Assembly (NCBI GenBank): GCA_033296885.1
Contig: MU863932.1
Location: forward strand, 1-64,000
Direction of reading: 5' to 3'
DNA from: Triangularia verruculosa
Lineage: Eukaryota > Ascomycota > Sordariomycetes > Sordariales > Podosporaceae
DNA length: 64,000 bases
A program made the translations under genes and the position numbers. The notes beneath the pieces were generated by a model. The model was not told the DNA's origin, did not search any database, and saw nothing but the letters and a program-made list of their open reading frames with translations. Positions 21,176 to 35,700 of this stretch are shown here, piece by piece (position 1 is the stretch's first letter; the number at the start of each line of letters is the position of its first letter).

Positions 21176-24100
21176 GTTAGCTTACTTAATCATTTGACTC
21201 CAATATTTCGCACCCCCGAGAGAGCTTCATTTTGTTTCGACATCCGCATCACACCCCAGGGTAGGAAAAAACACAACATGAACGTGGCTGAAAGGTGTAG
21301 GTGGAGAGGTGAGGGCAATGAGGACATCCAATCCACGGGCCATACCGTCCCAAGCTGTTGAACGTTCTACGTTCAACGGTTGCGGGAACACAACGATGGG
21401 ATGTGGACATCATGCGGGGCGCCGGAGGTGGTAACAGCAGACACAAAAGAAAAATGAAACGAGACGTACCATGGTGGCTGTTGTGTCTGCTAGCAGCCGT
21501 GCTGCTGCTACTGCTGAGTGACGCTGGTGCGGTGGACTGCGGCTTGGAATATTGTTTTTGATGTCTCTTCTTCGGCATTGGTGTGTTGGCTTCCTTTTCT
21601 CCTCCAAAAGAGTATGTGTATGTATGGTATGGAGTATACGTTCCAAGATGGGCAGATGCTGGTCGAGAATTAAGGTTCGTCCTTGACCTTTTCTGGTGAC
21701 TCGGCAACAAACGAGGGAGGCAAGAAAACGTGTCGGTACCTAATGGACCGAGGTGGGTTGTTTGTTGTTGTGCGTATTGTTGTTCTTCGGGATCAGAGTA
21801 ATGCAAATCGATAATTGACAAATGCGACAATCGGGAAATCGGAAATCGCTCAGATTACAAAAATCACGGGGGAAATAGGATGCAATGTCCTTGCCTAGTC
21901 TCTGCGGTTGCCTTCCATGCTTCTGCCTCGCTCTTTTCCGGCCAACAGTAAGTTGGAAACGTCAAAGTGCGAGAACTTGCTAGTCAAAGAGGGAAGGCCA
22001 GAACGCACAAGATTCCTTCCCTCCCTGTGTCGATGTGATTCATTGAGAGGTTGGTACATCATCTGCTCATGACTGATTTAATACCTCAAAATGTACGTCA
22101 TGTTCCCGCTGTGACTCCTCTGGCGGGCGGCGGCGAACCCATGATGTCCCCTGTTCTATTGCCCGCTGCTGACAGCGTATCACAGCCCAGCTGTCAGCCC
22201 AAAAGAGGCAGCGGGGACGAGCCCTAGTGACTAAACCGTTGGCCAAAGCGTTTATTCTCCACCATTCCCAGCAATGAGCCCCACCTATTGATTGCTTTTG
22301 CTGGACCTTCCTTCAACCTCGTTCAAACGCACCCTCACACAAAGCCTCTCCGGATGGGGGCGTGAACCGTTGCCCAGAGCCTAAAACTTCCTCCATGACC
22401 TTTCTGTCTTCCCTTTCAGCTACCTAGGTGGCTCACTCTTTAGTTCTCCGGAACATCCCGAGAATAAAAGGAGGGCTTACACGAGGTTGCGAGACGCGAA
22501 GTCGCCCAAGCCCGTCGTTCCGTGTCCAGCCCGTCAGGGGAAAAAGGGGGGCAGCACAAGTTGACCACTTCCCATTGGACTTGGTTTTTTTCGTTCTCTG
22601 CAGCAATCTTCGGTGCTATTTTCTGCTCTTTCTCTTCACCTATTCGATGTCGTTCCGGCTTGTACGTTTCTATTCGCCCGGAATGGCTGCTCTTGCATAC
22701 CTGTGCCGGCCAGGCTATCGATGACCTGCGTCAAGTCGAAACAGGTGATCTGATAACTCAAGATTGGTGAAAAAAAATGTGGAGTGGACTAGATACCACA
22801 GGCGTCGTTAGCATCTATCGTGAACGACCTGCCAGTGAGTGACAGGTTGGCCATGCTTTCATCTCGTGTGTGACATGGCCATCATCGCTTCTCTCGCCTT
22901 TTGCATGACTATGGTCCACCACCTGTCTTGAGCCCCAGAACTTGCGCTTGAAGCGAAACCAAAGGATGCAACAGAAAGGCCGATAGCTGCTGTGATATGT
23001 CTCTCCATTTCTGAATGTATCAGGGCCTTTGCCATGCTTTAGTTCAAACATGGGGCTGCTCCGATGTCAACCTCCCATACGACGAGGTCTGCAATGAAGT
23101 GAGGTAAACACGAGACACCTCACCTTACACAAGCCTGTGGCACGGCCAAGGGAGGTACATCCCACAAGGACAAAATACATACCAGCATCACCAAGAACAC
23201 GGGGTATGGGATCGGACCTTTTGCAACCACTTTCACAAATGTCGGACAATGAGGGCCAGTCAGTCCACTGACAGCCTGATGGGCAAGCAGGGAAGTAGGC
23301 CCTTCTGTGGATACGATCTATCCACATCATCGCCGCTGATGATGATGCTGTTGATGACCATGCTCGCCCGCGCTGCTACTATTCTTAGCGTTTGACCGAA
23401 AGGTCCTTCGATGAATGTGAATATAGTCTTCCTTCGCGAATCGGGTTGCGTCTTCGGGGCCAGGGACTATTCGAGCTGACCGTTCGGGGCCGAAGTGATA
23501 TGACGCTTGGGTAGCCTCTCTCCGCGGTTTGCCATCATGGCTCAGCTGGCTGCAAACCCTTTCCCTGCCATTTTGATTGCTCAACATTTCCCGCTCCGTC
23601 CGAGGGGCTGCAGGTTGTGTTTAACAAGACACCCCCTGTCTACCACGTTTACCTGGTTGATCTTGTCTTGTATTATGGGTAGGCGCGTGTGGGATACCGT
23701 CTTGGACACTCTTCGATTGAGTCTTCCTGGGCGTATTAGAATCTGCCTGTCTCTGATGGGTGGCTTGGTCAAAACGACCGAGAATCCTTGCTTCCATGTC
23801 CAAATCCCGGCCTCGGCCACGCGAGAACAACGACAACGGCCGGAATGAACGCCCCTAATCCCTCCGCATTTCTGCAGACAGAGGTGGTAATCGCGGCCCC
23901 CGTTCTAAGATCCATCGAACCTCGGCGCCGCCCGCATCCGTCTGTGATACCATGCAGCTCCTGGACTTGACAGCAGCGAGCCGACAATCTGCGCTCGTAC
24001 GAGACAAGAAAGCATATCCTTGAACTTGTCAGCAGGGAGAAGCCAACTAACCCCTTTCAACAGCCTGTGACACGATTCCACAGAAAACCTGGCCTAGGGA

Positions 24101-27100
24101 GAGAAGCACCTAGCAGTAGGGCCCCCTAGGATGCCTTGCCCCGGCAGGCCGAAGTGTTGATGCGCGCGATGACACGTTTGTATGACGAGCAAATGCGCAT
24201 CACGGCCTTCTAAACAAGTCCCAAACCAGTCGTATGTTGTTCGCTCCAGACCCCCGGCTCCGATATTGCTGTTTTGCATCATGTTGCCTCCCTGTCAACA
24301 GGCGCTCGCCACGTAGTGGTCATCGCCCTCCGGCGAAGCAGAGCATCACGCTTTCCCCAAACAGACATGTGCCAGACACCAATTCTTGCCAATCTCCGCA
24401 AATCGATAGTCATGCCGACCTGTTTGAATTTGATCACGGAGCTTCTCTCGTTGACCACCGCATGAGACGCGCAGTCGTGTCATGATCGGTTTCGACGCGG
24501 TGTAGGGTCTTGTGGCGAAGAAAGCGGGCCTCCATGCTGTGAGAGCCTTGGTTTGACCGAGAAAGAGTCTACCGGCCCCGATTTGGACTGCGTTAGCGAA
24601 CAAATCCGGAATCAAGGTCAAACAAGAATCTACATTCGGGTCAAAGAGGGGTGTTTGCGCAACCTTGGTACAGCACAACCTACCCGAAGGAGTTGCTTCC
24701 AGCTGTGTCTTCTCGCCCGCCGGTTCTGCTTTTGGTAGGAAGCACACTGATAACTTGCAAATTCGCTGCTGTAGTGGCCGCTCCCGAGGGAGTGGATCCA
24801 ATGTAATTATTCATCTCTCTGAGACCAGCTGGTCACTCAAGAGGGGGCGTCTTCCCGTTCGATTGTGTAGCGAAACGCGTGTGGCGGCGTTGCCCGTTGT
24901 TGTCACAACATTCCTCCGTCAACCTTCCGACGCAAAGTATCCCGATACGTAGGTTTTACTCGGATAGTATGGCTCGAGCACACTTCACGACCGTTGTCAA
25001 CGACGGTTAGAAATCCCCACCAAAGCAACTCATTCTCATTGGGGGCCTTGCATGCACAACCGTTCCAATAACAGGGTAGAAGTGTGAGTTTTCTGTGTGA
25101 CTGGCGGTTTGGTTGGCCTGATTGGGTGTCTCTTGTCGCCTATTCTTTTTCCGAACAAAATCCGAATAGGAAGGGGTTCTTCTCAGGGACGGTGTGAAGA
25201 AGGCTGAGCTCCTAGGGTAAGTCTACAACCCCGGTGTGATATATCAGATGCACTTTGTTGAGCCTCGAACTGAAAATGCTCGAATTTCATGAAGATTCAA
25301 GCCTGAAGCTCCGAAATCCGGCGGCATTCTGAAGAAAAGTGACCACCCAATATCAGCACTTCGCAGGATTCGGTGAGGCCTTAAGCAGACAGCGTTGACT
25401 ACGCATGGCCCTTGAATCCTTGCTGAAGCTAAAAGTGCCCAAAAAGGTCTCTGCCAAGAGATACACGATCGCTTCTATGGACGTTGAGTGTTTCTCCAAC
25501 CGTTCTAAGTAATCGTCCGCTCAGACAATGGGTAGTCAAATACCTCAAGCTTAGCCGGGTCGCAAGATCATGCCGAGGCTGATATCTGATTCTTCGTTGC
25601 TCGGATAATTCGCCCAAGAAAAGCCCCAAGTAAGGATGCAGTCTCTTAAAACTCGGTCAACTGCGTGGCGTGGGCCTGTGGGACAGCCCTCCAGAGGGGT
25701 AGGCGTGAGGCTGATGAAGTGAAAGTACTAATGAGATAGTCCAAAACAAAGGCATTTTCCGCTGTAAAATACTACACATGAGCATCGTGAAAGGAATGGC
25801 TAGTCAGGCAGCTGACCTTTACTAGCACGTTGTTTATGCCCAAGCCCATGAAATCAGCTGCAACCAAGTCTCCCAATCGAGTGGCCATGTATAGCTGTCT
25901 AGCGGGTAAGCGTGGAAAACTCGACTGTACATGCGGCCTCAGAAAGGTACCTCTACGTACTTGCTGTCTCGTTGAATAGGCACACACCAAGTCGTATCAG
26001 CGGGCTCAAGACGTTGCGGTTGGCTTGAACTCCTGCCAGAAATTTCCGCTGCCGGCGTCAGTCCAATTTGTGCTCACACAAGCACACCACCACCAGGAGC
26101 TGCATAATGAGCAGGAAGCAAGGGTGGCCCATGGCCTTGGAGACACCCCGTCTCGTCAAGCGCGGATCCTCTAAATAAGTCAAGAGAGCTGATGTAGTCG
26201 GGCAGCAAGACCACATTTCAAAGTGCATATCTAACACCATCGGGACGATCCATCATCATCGGCATCATGTGCTAGGCTCAGGAATTGCGCCAGAGGCATC
26301 CCATTCCTGGTGGCAAAGTAAAGCTTCTTCCAGGCAGCTACCACTATGGCGCCCTGCCGACGTCTACCGAGCTGATAGAGCCACTCGAACGGAGAGCTTG
26401 ATACCGCGAACCTCGCTTTCTGGATGTGAAGAGAATTGAGGCATTGATACCTAACGGATGGTCGATGTCGAGCTCGATATAAGTTGCTATGGCAGTCCAC
26501 AGCTGCAGCGCGGACGAGATAATGGTGTGGTGGTGTGCTCGGTTTTCGTGCGTATGGCTGGGCGTGCTGGCAAGGACGGCCTGGCGTGAGAGCAACAGTT
26601 GACGGGCTCGGGCAAAAGACCAGTAGGAAAGGGTAGCCAAAGCGCAGGCGCTTGGTGGTGCTGAAGAAGAGGTTGAGTGAGCAAAAGAGAACCCTCCAGG
26701 CACCTCACGAACCTCGTCCTTTCTGACCGGCCTCAATGGCCACACCCCCTGGGCGTTGTTCTGGGCCTGCATCCCGCCAATCGTCACGTAGAGATGACTG
26801 CCAGGCCCGGCTCTGACGTGGTAACCGGTGAGCAAAGTTCGATCACGATGGACGATGGAGCCGTGTAGGGTCACCCCAGATGCCAAAGTCCGCGGCGGAT
26901 ACCGATCGGAACTTGGGGTCCGATGTCCCCTTTGCTGTGAGTAGACTTGGCTGGCACCCCAGATCGGGCTGACTCTATCGCGAAAACAGAGGAATGTCAG
27001 AGACATACAAGTGATATCGATTGCGTCGTCACATGCCGAACACTACGTTTGAGTCCAGACCCAGCGAAATGGGAAGGCTGGTGCCACTACCTACAGATAG

Positions 27101-30100
27101 AGAGATATCCAAAACACGGAAAGACGTCTTGTGTTGTGGTGCCAGATGGTTGTCAATCCAAAACCGGATAGAGCGAGAGCTGAGGTAGTAGATAGGGAAT
27201 GGTTCAGTTGGCAGGCATGGGGTGATAAAATGCCGCGATGGGTTTTGTGTATGGGGTGACCAAAACCCAAAAGACCAGGACTCGAACCGAAAGTTGAGAA
27301 GGCTGATAGGTGGAGATTATGACGCGTCTCCCTCGACACGGTCTGTTCTTTCTCCTCTCAAATGCGCTGCTGCTTCTTCGGTTGGGTGGTGTTGTGACGG
27401 TCTTGCCTGCAGGAGCAGAGGGTGCAGAAAGGAGAAGGAAATTTGGAGCAAGCCTTGAATGTGGAGTGGGGGTTTAGAAACTAGGACCGTTGTTGAGGCG
27501 GGTGAGAGATCGAGAGTTAGACGTTTTGCCCCCGACATCAGTGGTCCATTGTCTGTATCATGCTTCTTCGATGCATCTTCAAGTCTTGCTCTTGCCATAT
27601 CCAGATGGGGGGTGACATGCCTGGATGGTCGCTGCGACGCTGGCCCAAGTGGGGCATCGTTGGCGCTCCCGCGAAGACAGTCTTGGCATCGGGCAACCAA
27701 CACCCAGCCCCACCTTATCCACTATCTCTTGGCCGCTAACCTGAGCTTAATTAATCACAAGCTCAGACGGGACCCGGTGTGAAAAGAAGGAAGGAAGCAA
27801 ACAAACACGGCAAGGAAGAAACAAGCGGAGAATTGTGTGGAGGCAAGGGAAAACCACACTGTGTGAGGAACAAGGGATGGCAAGAGCAAGAAAAGGGCAA
27901 GGATTGTGGGCAGGAAGGGAACACCACCGGCACACCAGTTGAAGAACAAACGATTGATGGTACCTCTGAAGATCAGGATCAAAGCCGAAGCTGCCTACTT
28001 GCGTGTTTCCAGTTCTAACACCCAGTAGAAAGCTCCTTTCCGAGACCTCCCGGGTCCAGATCCGCTGCGCTCCTCGTTCCCCTCCGTACTTAGCCGACAA
28101 CTGTACGGTGCACACACCCTGGACAGGACAGCCACCAAGCAGGCAAACTGGGATAGCAGCCATTACCCTCCAGCATGCAGCCTGTGGCTTGACGCAACGG
28201 AGACCTGGAATCTGGGACATGGAGTCGCCAGCTGCTGCCACCTTGTCACGAGATCTGAATCTGTGAGCACAACCTGACAGCAGCGAAACGGGCAGGAAAA
28301 GCAATAACATGCGATGAAGGTTGCTGATCGTTCATGCAGGATGCGAGGTTGCGCTCTTTGGACACCTTTGGCCGCCTGCAAAGGTGAACCCAAGCTGCTC
28401 GGCCCCAGATAGCTTCATGGTTCGCCGGTCGATGTCGCCCAAAGAGACCCTGGATTTTGTCAAAACTGGGGATGAGATGAGGTGTCACATGGCACAAGAT
28501 CTGGAAAGCAGGGGAGAGGTGGCCAGGATGGGACAGCTCGCATATCATTGCTCTGAGGCGTCCGTTGTGCTCCGGTCCATAACCAGCCCCCAGGTCGGCA
28601 TGCGGTAACGGAGCCGGCGACGACCGAACGAGGGCTTGCAGCCTCCAGCTTTCCCAAGGTTGCAAAGTCAGCATGGCATCTAGTGATACTTTCACTTACC
28701 GCAGCTGTGGATTACCAGGGTCTCCGACAAAGTTGGACGTGCACACGGCCTCCAGGTGATTTTAGTCTGTTGCGTAATGAGCACTGCATCAACCGTTACC
28801 AACGGCCCGATCCGACACTTCTCCAGTATCGACATATCAACACTCAAATATTGAGAGCACTGTTCCGTGACGAGAGGGGTGGTTTTAGCCCCTTTTCTTG
28901 GGAGCTTGAGGCCAGCAAGGGTGAAAATAAGGCAGCAGGCTTGTGCCCACGAGAATAAACTCGTAAAGACTATGCCTAGAAGCGGCCATCCCGTCATCTC
29001 CCGGGGAGGTGCTTGGGTGCAGATGCCGCTTCATGGTGATATGGACAAGCGGCATTCAATCAAGTCATAGCCCAATGCTTGTCCAGGCTCCTAGCACTCT
29101 AGACGATGAGCCAATCACTGCCACGATCCGCTTCAAGGTCCATCATGTCTGGAGGAAACGGCCGAAAGACCATCTCACCTGAAACAAAGGAGCTACCCGC
29201 ACTGGGGAGGCCAGCGGGCTTTGCTGTTAACATCGGATTGGCGGGTGGATGGGTGCATGGATTCGAAGAAGACGGCAAGCTGCACAAACGACATATTATC
29301 CAATCGTCCATCCGTCCTGATCAGTTCGACCTGACGATTCAGCGGCATCAGCTCATGCCGGCCATGCATCAGCAGGGAGACACGAGGAGATCCCAACTTT
29401 CCCTGTTCGAGAAATTCATCAGTGGGTATTTTTGGGCCTCTCGAGACGACCGAGTTTTGAAGAGGGAGAAAGAGGCTCGGGTACGGATCGCGCTAATTGG
29501 GTTGAGTATCACCAGCATGTCCGTCTTTCGGCTGCCAACTGGGAACCCAAAGGATAATTGAGGCACCCTCTTCCCCGAGATAGCTTCTAGCTAGGTTGAC
29601 ACATCCCGTGGCTTCTCTTTTGCCCTCTGTTGATACGGGAAATGCGAGCTACCGCGAGGCTTTTCATGGTCCGTCTGCACCACAGCCCGTCAGCGGTTGT
29701 GTCCCTTGAGGCTGTCCGGTTGCCTGTGGGGCTTGCTGTCAATCTTGAGGCTCCGAACTTTCGTTGCGATTTGAGAGTTCCTCGGGGTCTTGACCTGGTA
29801 CAATATTTTGAAGCCGGCGTTACGCCTCGGATTTTCACGTGTCGGGTCGAAATGTCTACCATCTTGAGTGAGACAGCGCCGTATGGGTTTGTCTCTAGTT
29901 TCGCTGCATGGCTTCCTGTCGGCAACGGCCGAACACATCAAGGCATATCATATAGGGCCGAAGACGAGACGTGCGCTCAATCCGAAAGCCAGCCTTCAGG
30001 TTCTTGATTCTGTAGGACCGCACAAGAAACGGACTTGAGTCGGCCCTGTCCTTCCGCCTGATCAGGATCTGTCTATCTGGTACCTCTTTGCGCAATGGGT

Positions 30101-30697
30101 TCTGGCCGTGGCGGGAACTTCACCTTGAGATACGGATCAATACACTACCGTTGCTATCCACCGCCCCATCTGGCGCAATTTCTGTTACCTACAGTGCAGC
30201 GCAAGATGCGGCCGGATTCGCAACTTGCGGTTCCGATTCCCTGCTGGGTTCAGGAGAGTACACAGTGATCACAGCAAATGAGTGGTGCAGGATGGGTCTC
30301 TTGTCGAGCCTGTCATCAAAGAGCTTGTCATATGGCTGCAACCACCCGCGCTGGACTGGCTCCTGGCCTGGCAAGCCCTTCGTCAAATCAATCAGAGAAT
30401 GTTTGTGGCGCGCCCTAGAGGCATTCTCACGGTAGGGTACTTGCATATTTGATGCGTGGAAGACGAGGCCGCAGAAGGTTGTAGGGTAGCGGCTTTACTT
30501 ATCGCCCCGGGCCATCTGCTACAGATACCTCGAGGCTTTCTCGGGATACTCGCTGTTGAACCCACCCCCCTGTTTACACGGAGCAACGAAGCTTACCTAG
30601 GTAGCAGACCTATGAGTTGGTACTTGCCGCCGTGGTTACTTCTGCTATGTTCGCTGCTGTCCTAGACCAACTCGAGCACATGGAAAGCTCAGAAATT
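21176..30697. other. Gene-poor region, no recognisable gene
   Basis: About 9.5 kb with normal GC content and no AT-saturation. The first few hundred bases are the promoter side of the LRR-like gene and hold a GCT-rich patch near 21480-21530. Many 60-220-codon frames exist on both strands (for example 26344-27006 -, 27747-28310 -), but none shows domain motifs, splice-linked continuity or a consistent codon bias. A palindromic TACCTAGGTG lies at 22421. It could hold promoter elements or non-coding RNAs; nothing specific can be claimed. Confidence 0.5.
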
Positions 30698-30722
30698 GGG
30701 GGGGGAGGGGGGGGGGGGGGGG
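30698..30722 (+). repeat. Poly-G tract
   Basis: Twenty-four G in a 25-base run, interrupted once by A. It could fold as a G-quadruplex and is prone to length errors in sequencing. Confidence 0.95.
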
Positions 30723-31783
30723 CGTGTGTCAGTGGCAATTGTTGAACCTCCAGCCCGAACTTTTTGCTTGGCTGAGGCTTCCAAGGATAGGAATCGAAGG
30801 GTTCGATGAAAGGCCTGCAACTAGAGCGGCTCCTTGCTTTGCTTGTCCAGTGCGGGCCTTTCGCACGAATCTGAGCTGGCAGAGGTGGCCCTGCTCGTTC
30901 ACAAACTCACATGGGGGCCGCCCGGGGGCTATCATTCTACCGGAGACTTCGGCCATGACGCCAGGGAGCAACGCAATCTAAACCCCTTCACCAGGTCTTT
31001 GCCCGAAAGAGGGTATCGAGGTTAGGTGTCGATGCTTGTCTTTTATTTTTAAAAGGACCGGGGGCTCTCTCCAATCCTGCCGCTCAGTCTGTTCCCGTTG
31101 TCGTTGTCTCAAAACTCTGCGGAACATGGACTTCTCGGTCTAAGCTTAAGAAGGCACAGGAACCCCTACCCTAGCCAGCTTCTTTAACGCAAACCGCCTT
31201 CGTTCTCGTCTCCATCTGCCATACGCCGTATTAGCTCCAGAGACGCTTTCGCCGACGCTTCTCTGTACCACCCCGCTGTGCCTTCTGGGCCACCGGCAAC
31301 AAACCCTTTTTCCCTTTACCTGTGCGATCGATTCCAAGCCACGACTTCAGTGTCAACGTCAACTTTCTCGACATCGGCAGGATCTGAGATCCTGCACCGG
31401 AAGCTCGCACTGCGTGCCCGCGTCGTCAGCGCGATTAGAGAAAAGCCGTACAAGAAACGAGCAAAAGAAGGGAGTACTTATTCAGTTGCCACAACCGCCA
31501 CAAACTTTTAGGAAGACGCAAATCAGTCTGGGGGAAGCGAGAAACTCAGGCAAACGTTAATCGCAACCGATCGTCCCGGTCTCCCCTGCTCAAAAGTTCC
31601 AAACCGCACACTATCCAGTTAAATCGACGCTCCATTCAAGACCGTTGATGCGCACAAGTTAAGCCAGCCAACATAGAGACTCTGTTCAGGTAAGCATGAC
31701 ACTTTACATTCCTAGCCTGATGAATCAATACCGCCAGCTTTCTGTTCTGTCGGTCCGATGTTTCCCCTGGAGACAACGAGGAG

Positions 31784-32701
31784 ATGGAGCCCTCAGCATT
31801 CGCGGAATTTCGACCCGATAGTAGCGGCATATACCTCGTTATCCCGCATGAAGACACAAATCGCCGAGCAATAAGAGAGAGCGGCGAGATTTCAGCACGA
31901 ATACGAATCCCGATTCGACATGGATTTATCTGGGACTGCATACTGGTGCATTTTCTCCGAGAAAAGACAACGGGGCTGGCCCAAGAACTCGGAGCCCAAG
32001 GCCAAGAGATATCAGTATGCATCGGAACGCACGAGCTCGAAAACAGCATCGAGACCAACACGATTGGCCAAGCATTGGTTAATATCCCATCCGCACAAGA
32101 ACGACAACATGATCGACTCCAGTATCGAAGCCGGAATCTTCCACCATCAACTTGTTTCCCGACCGAGCAGGGTGTTGTTTCACAGTTGGGCTTCAGAAAG
32201 AAGAAGACATTTACATTGACTGACCAGAATCACTTTTGGCAGGTGAATAGAAACGCGCACCCTACCTGTCGATGCGCAAGGTTGGCCATCACGGGGCTTG
32301 GCAATACAGGGGCGCGTCCTGAGGTCAGTCTAGATTTCTTCAGCCAATCCGCATCTGGGACGGCACGCTGCAAGCCACACGGAAAAACGATAGCTGCACT
32401 CGTGCTTTGGGCAGCAGGCGCAGAAGACACGCGAGTTGTCGGTCTTGTTCTGCTGGCTGCAAGGTCTTTCGCCGACCGCCAATCCCGCCTCGCCGTCCTC
32501 GGCATGCGGCCGCTTTTGCTCCCATCCAGCAGCCCGGGGGACGGCAGAGGCATCATGGCCGGCCCCCAGTTGATATCGTCTGAACCTGTTGAGCTGACCA
32601 TGGATTATGTCGTTACAGGCGCCGCAAACGCAAATAGTTGTAGAGCTTTTTCGTCAGCAGCAATACATCGCTCCCCGCTGGAGCCGAGGCGTCTCGCATG
32701 A
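31784..32701 (+). CDS. Candidate ORF of 305 codons, no family recognised
   Basis: The longest open frame in the gene-poor stretch before vib-1. It starts with ATG and ends with TGA without introns. The predicted protein has no signal peptide, no clear membrane segment and no motif I know; the second half is Ala/Leu/Arg rich. Codon use does not look strongly biased, and long antisense frames overlap it (31636-32061, 32230-32601), both signs against a gene. A run this long is unlikely by chance at this GC content, so it is kept as a low-confidence candidate. It could equally lie inside the vib-1 upstream transcript. Confidence 0.2.
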   Translation: MEPSAFAEFRPDSSGIYLVIPHEDTNRRAIRESGEISARIRIPIRHGFIWDCILVHFLREKTTGLAQELGAQGQEISVCIGTHELENSIETNTIGQALVNIPSAQERQHDRLQYRSRNLPPSTCFPTEQGVVSQLGFRKKKTFTLTDQNHFWQVNRNAHPTCRCARLAITGLGNTGARPEVSLDFFSQSASGTARCKPHGKTIAALVLWAAGAEDTRVVGLVLLAARSFADRQSRLAVLGMRPLLLPSSSPGDGRGIMAGPQLISSEPVELTMDYVVTGAANANSCRAFSSAAIHRSPLEPRRLA

Positions 32702-35700
32702 ATCAACCACACCCCAAGGTATATCTCGATTTATTTTCTTTTTTTCTTTTCTATCTCGCTCCACCCCCATCCCAGCTTTTGGTTTTATATTTGTGCGGCT
32801 CCGAAGCGACTTGACGGCAACGCCTTTCCCACCACGACTGGTCGACTGCAATCATATCATACCACCACCAGCCTTGTAGAAGGCGCCGAACAAAAAGCGC
32901 CAACGAAAAGTTCTTGGGGCCCAGCAACGGTGTCCTAGGTGGAAATTGCCGTGCACAAAAAAAAGGTCAGTAAACCGCCACATTACAAACACTGGCGAAT
33001 TGTCTTGTCGCCTTGTTTTTTTTTTCCCTTTCTTTCCTGTATTATGTCTGTTTTCCATGTCGACTTGGCAAGGCTGGGGGTAGGCCTCGCAGCTGTTTGA
33101 CACCACCCACCCATCAAGACCCAGCACCCAGCACATACACACCGTTCCACATTCGATACACTCAACTCTGCACCAATGTCACCCATCTTTTGTCTGGGGC
33201 CCGCCCTTTCCGATGGTCGGGCTGTGGCCAGGGGTTGCTGCATGCAGTTGTTTGCCATGCCCCTCCGTTCCGACATCTTCGTCCGTCCGTCAGTCGAGTG
33301 CACCCAGCTTTCTGGATGTCAAGCAGATCTGCGCGGCTGCACTGCACCCAGCACGAGATCGCATCTCCACGGTGCCCGGCCCCGTTTCCGCTTCTCTTCG
33401 ACCCGACCGCCACCACCACCATGACTCTGCCGGTCGGGTTTCAGTGGCGTGGTTCAGGCTGGCAATTCCAGAAGACCAGAAAAGCAGCGGAAAATAAAAT
33501 GTAGCGTCTTTTCAATGGCACACATGGAGATGCTGCAGCGCTCGAACGGGGATCTGTGTGCAACATGAGAGGCTGCATCCCGGCTACTGGGGTGCGCCTA
33601 CGAAACCCCATTGTTGGTGCTGACTCCAGCTGCTGCTCTTCCCTCCGGCCTCTTGGGGTTGGTCAGGTTACACCAAAGTGAGACCAGCCAACCAAGGTGT
33701 AGGTACCTCTGCACGCGCATCGGTACCTTGTTGTACTGTCCAATACAGCAGTACGTACCTTACCTACCAGAGCAGGCGCCATTGCAATTGGATGGTTCGC
33801 CTCGACGTGAATCGGGCAGCCTGTCGAGGGACTCGCTGGGTGCTATTCAGACTGCACCTCAGTTGGTATTCAAGGCAGCAGTGGCAGCAGAGGCACCCAG
33901 CAGCAGAAGCACCTCCAATACCGCTACGGCACCAGAACACCAGCAACGGAACGGGGACGGCACTCATTCATCTCACCCATGGATTGATTCCCCATCTCCC
34001 TCATCATCCATGCAGGGCAAACAATTGATTCTTTCTTGCTCACTCACTCACGCACTCACTCACTTGCTCACTCACTCACACATCCATTGAACCACTTCCC
34101 CACCTCACCGTCAGCGCGAGTTTTGATCCCATCCTCGCCCACCGGTCAGTCAGTCACTGGTCATTTGCCTCGCCCCCACCATTCTCTGCTCACTCGCTGT
34201 GTTCTTCCCCGCCTTCTCACCTTTCTGATCTTATTTGGCTTGCAGTGCCGTTGTGGGCTCGGGCTAGCACGGGTCTTGCTAATCTAGCTTGCCATTCCCA
34301 GACGCCACACAGGTTTCATTCACTCCATCCATTCGACAATCACCACCCGCTCACCGGCTTCTGCTTATTTGTCCCGCAACCACAACGCAGCGCCCAGGAA
34401 ACAAGCCATGAGAGACTTTGTTCTGTCGCTGCCTCAGGATCCTCGGCTCTGATTTGCCCCTTCCCCGTTTGCTTCTCCACCTCCACCCTCGCTCGTTCCG
34501 AGTCTTTCGTTTTCTTGGAGACCGAAGGTCAGGAAAGAAAGGGAAATGGAAACAGTACTCTAACAAGGTGCATGTTATAGCAGGACTTTGAGCCCGCGTC
34601 TGTCTCGAGTCCCGGGCTGGGCTACCTTGATATCCCGGCTTCAACTGATCATATGTGGTACGTACGTCAATGGGCGAATTTATTTTTCTATTGGTCTTTT
34701 TTTTTTTTTGAGGGTCGCTTGTTGCTCTTCTTACTGGTGAAGGGGCCGGCCCTGTGGCATTGCACTGTTCTGGTTCGTACCGAGCGCTCAAATAACAGCG
34801 CCGCGCTCTCTACCCGCACTTACACCGTTTATTTCCCCTGCACTACGCTCTTTTCCCCTTCTGCACCCTCTCGCCATTTTCCTTTTTCACACCCCTTCCC
34901 CTTTCTTCCCTCTCCGAGAGTCGATCTGTTTTACTTGGCCAGCGAACGGGAAGCAATCCAGCACCCAAGCAAGTGTCAGTATCTCATACCTCAAGAACCC
35001 GTTATTGTTTTCCCCCTCCCCCTCCATCCTCGGGTTCGCCGCATCCTCCTCGCCTTGTGGCGACTGGGCTTGGCCAGGGCGAGTGCTGCGAACTGCTGTC
35101 GTTTCCTTCGTTTTGAACCTCAACTTCCTCGCAGTGCTGCAGTGGCGGAAGAAATGGGTGCTTGCTTCGGCGCCGGACGGGTTACATGAGACCGGCAGCT
35201 TTGTGAGCCTTCCTCCCGCGCCTGTTGCCGCATGCGCCGTCCTCTGTCTCCCGGTTGCCGTTAGCAGCTGCTAGGTGGCTCTGTGCTACACCTAAGCTGG
35301 CAGTACGTTGGCAGTACGACCTAGCAAGCACCGTCCTACCGGCGCACAAGTGTTTTGCGGTGGTGCAGCAGGGGGAGCCTGGGGACACCGAGAACCGCGT
35401 TGCGGATGCCCTGCCTCTGGACGAACTGGCTTGACAATCCACGCCTGGCCCATCATTGTTCCCCCCTCTGCATGGTTCTGAGGCGTGGCCGCGTATGCTG
35501 ACCCGAAGTTATGTTCCTACAGCTTCACCCAGGGATCCACTAGTAGTTTGTCTACGATACCGGAAGCTGGACCAACGCAGCCTCCCTCCTATTTAAGCCT
35601 GATCCCACCGATCCCACCGCCTTCCGTCACTCCGTACTCCCCTGAAGGCGGTCATTATTATTCTTCCGCTCCCCCCCTCTTCCCCGGCCTGGACGTCAGG

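Noticed and set aside
26344..27006. 220-codon minus-strand frame
   Set aside because: No domain, low-complexity Ser/Ala/His composition, several competing frames.
27255..27330. tRNA-like B box (GGACTCGAACC on the + strand)
   Set aside because: The flanking bases do not form a T stem and no acceptor or anticodon arm can be drawn.
27747..28310. 187-codon minus-strand frame with hydrophobic, Cys-rich sequence
   Set aside because: Looks like translated pyrimidine-rich DNA; no signal peptide followed by a plausible domain.
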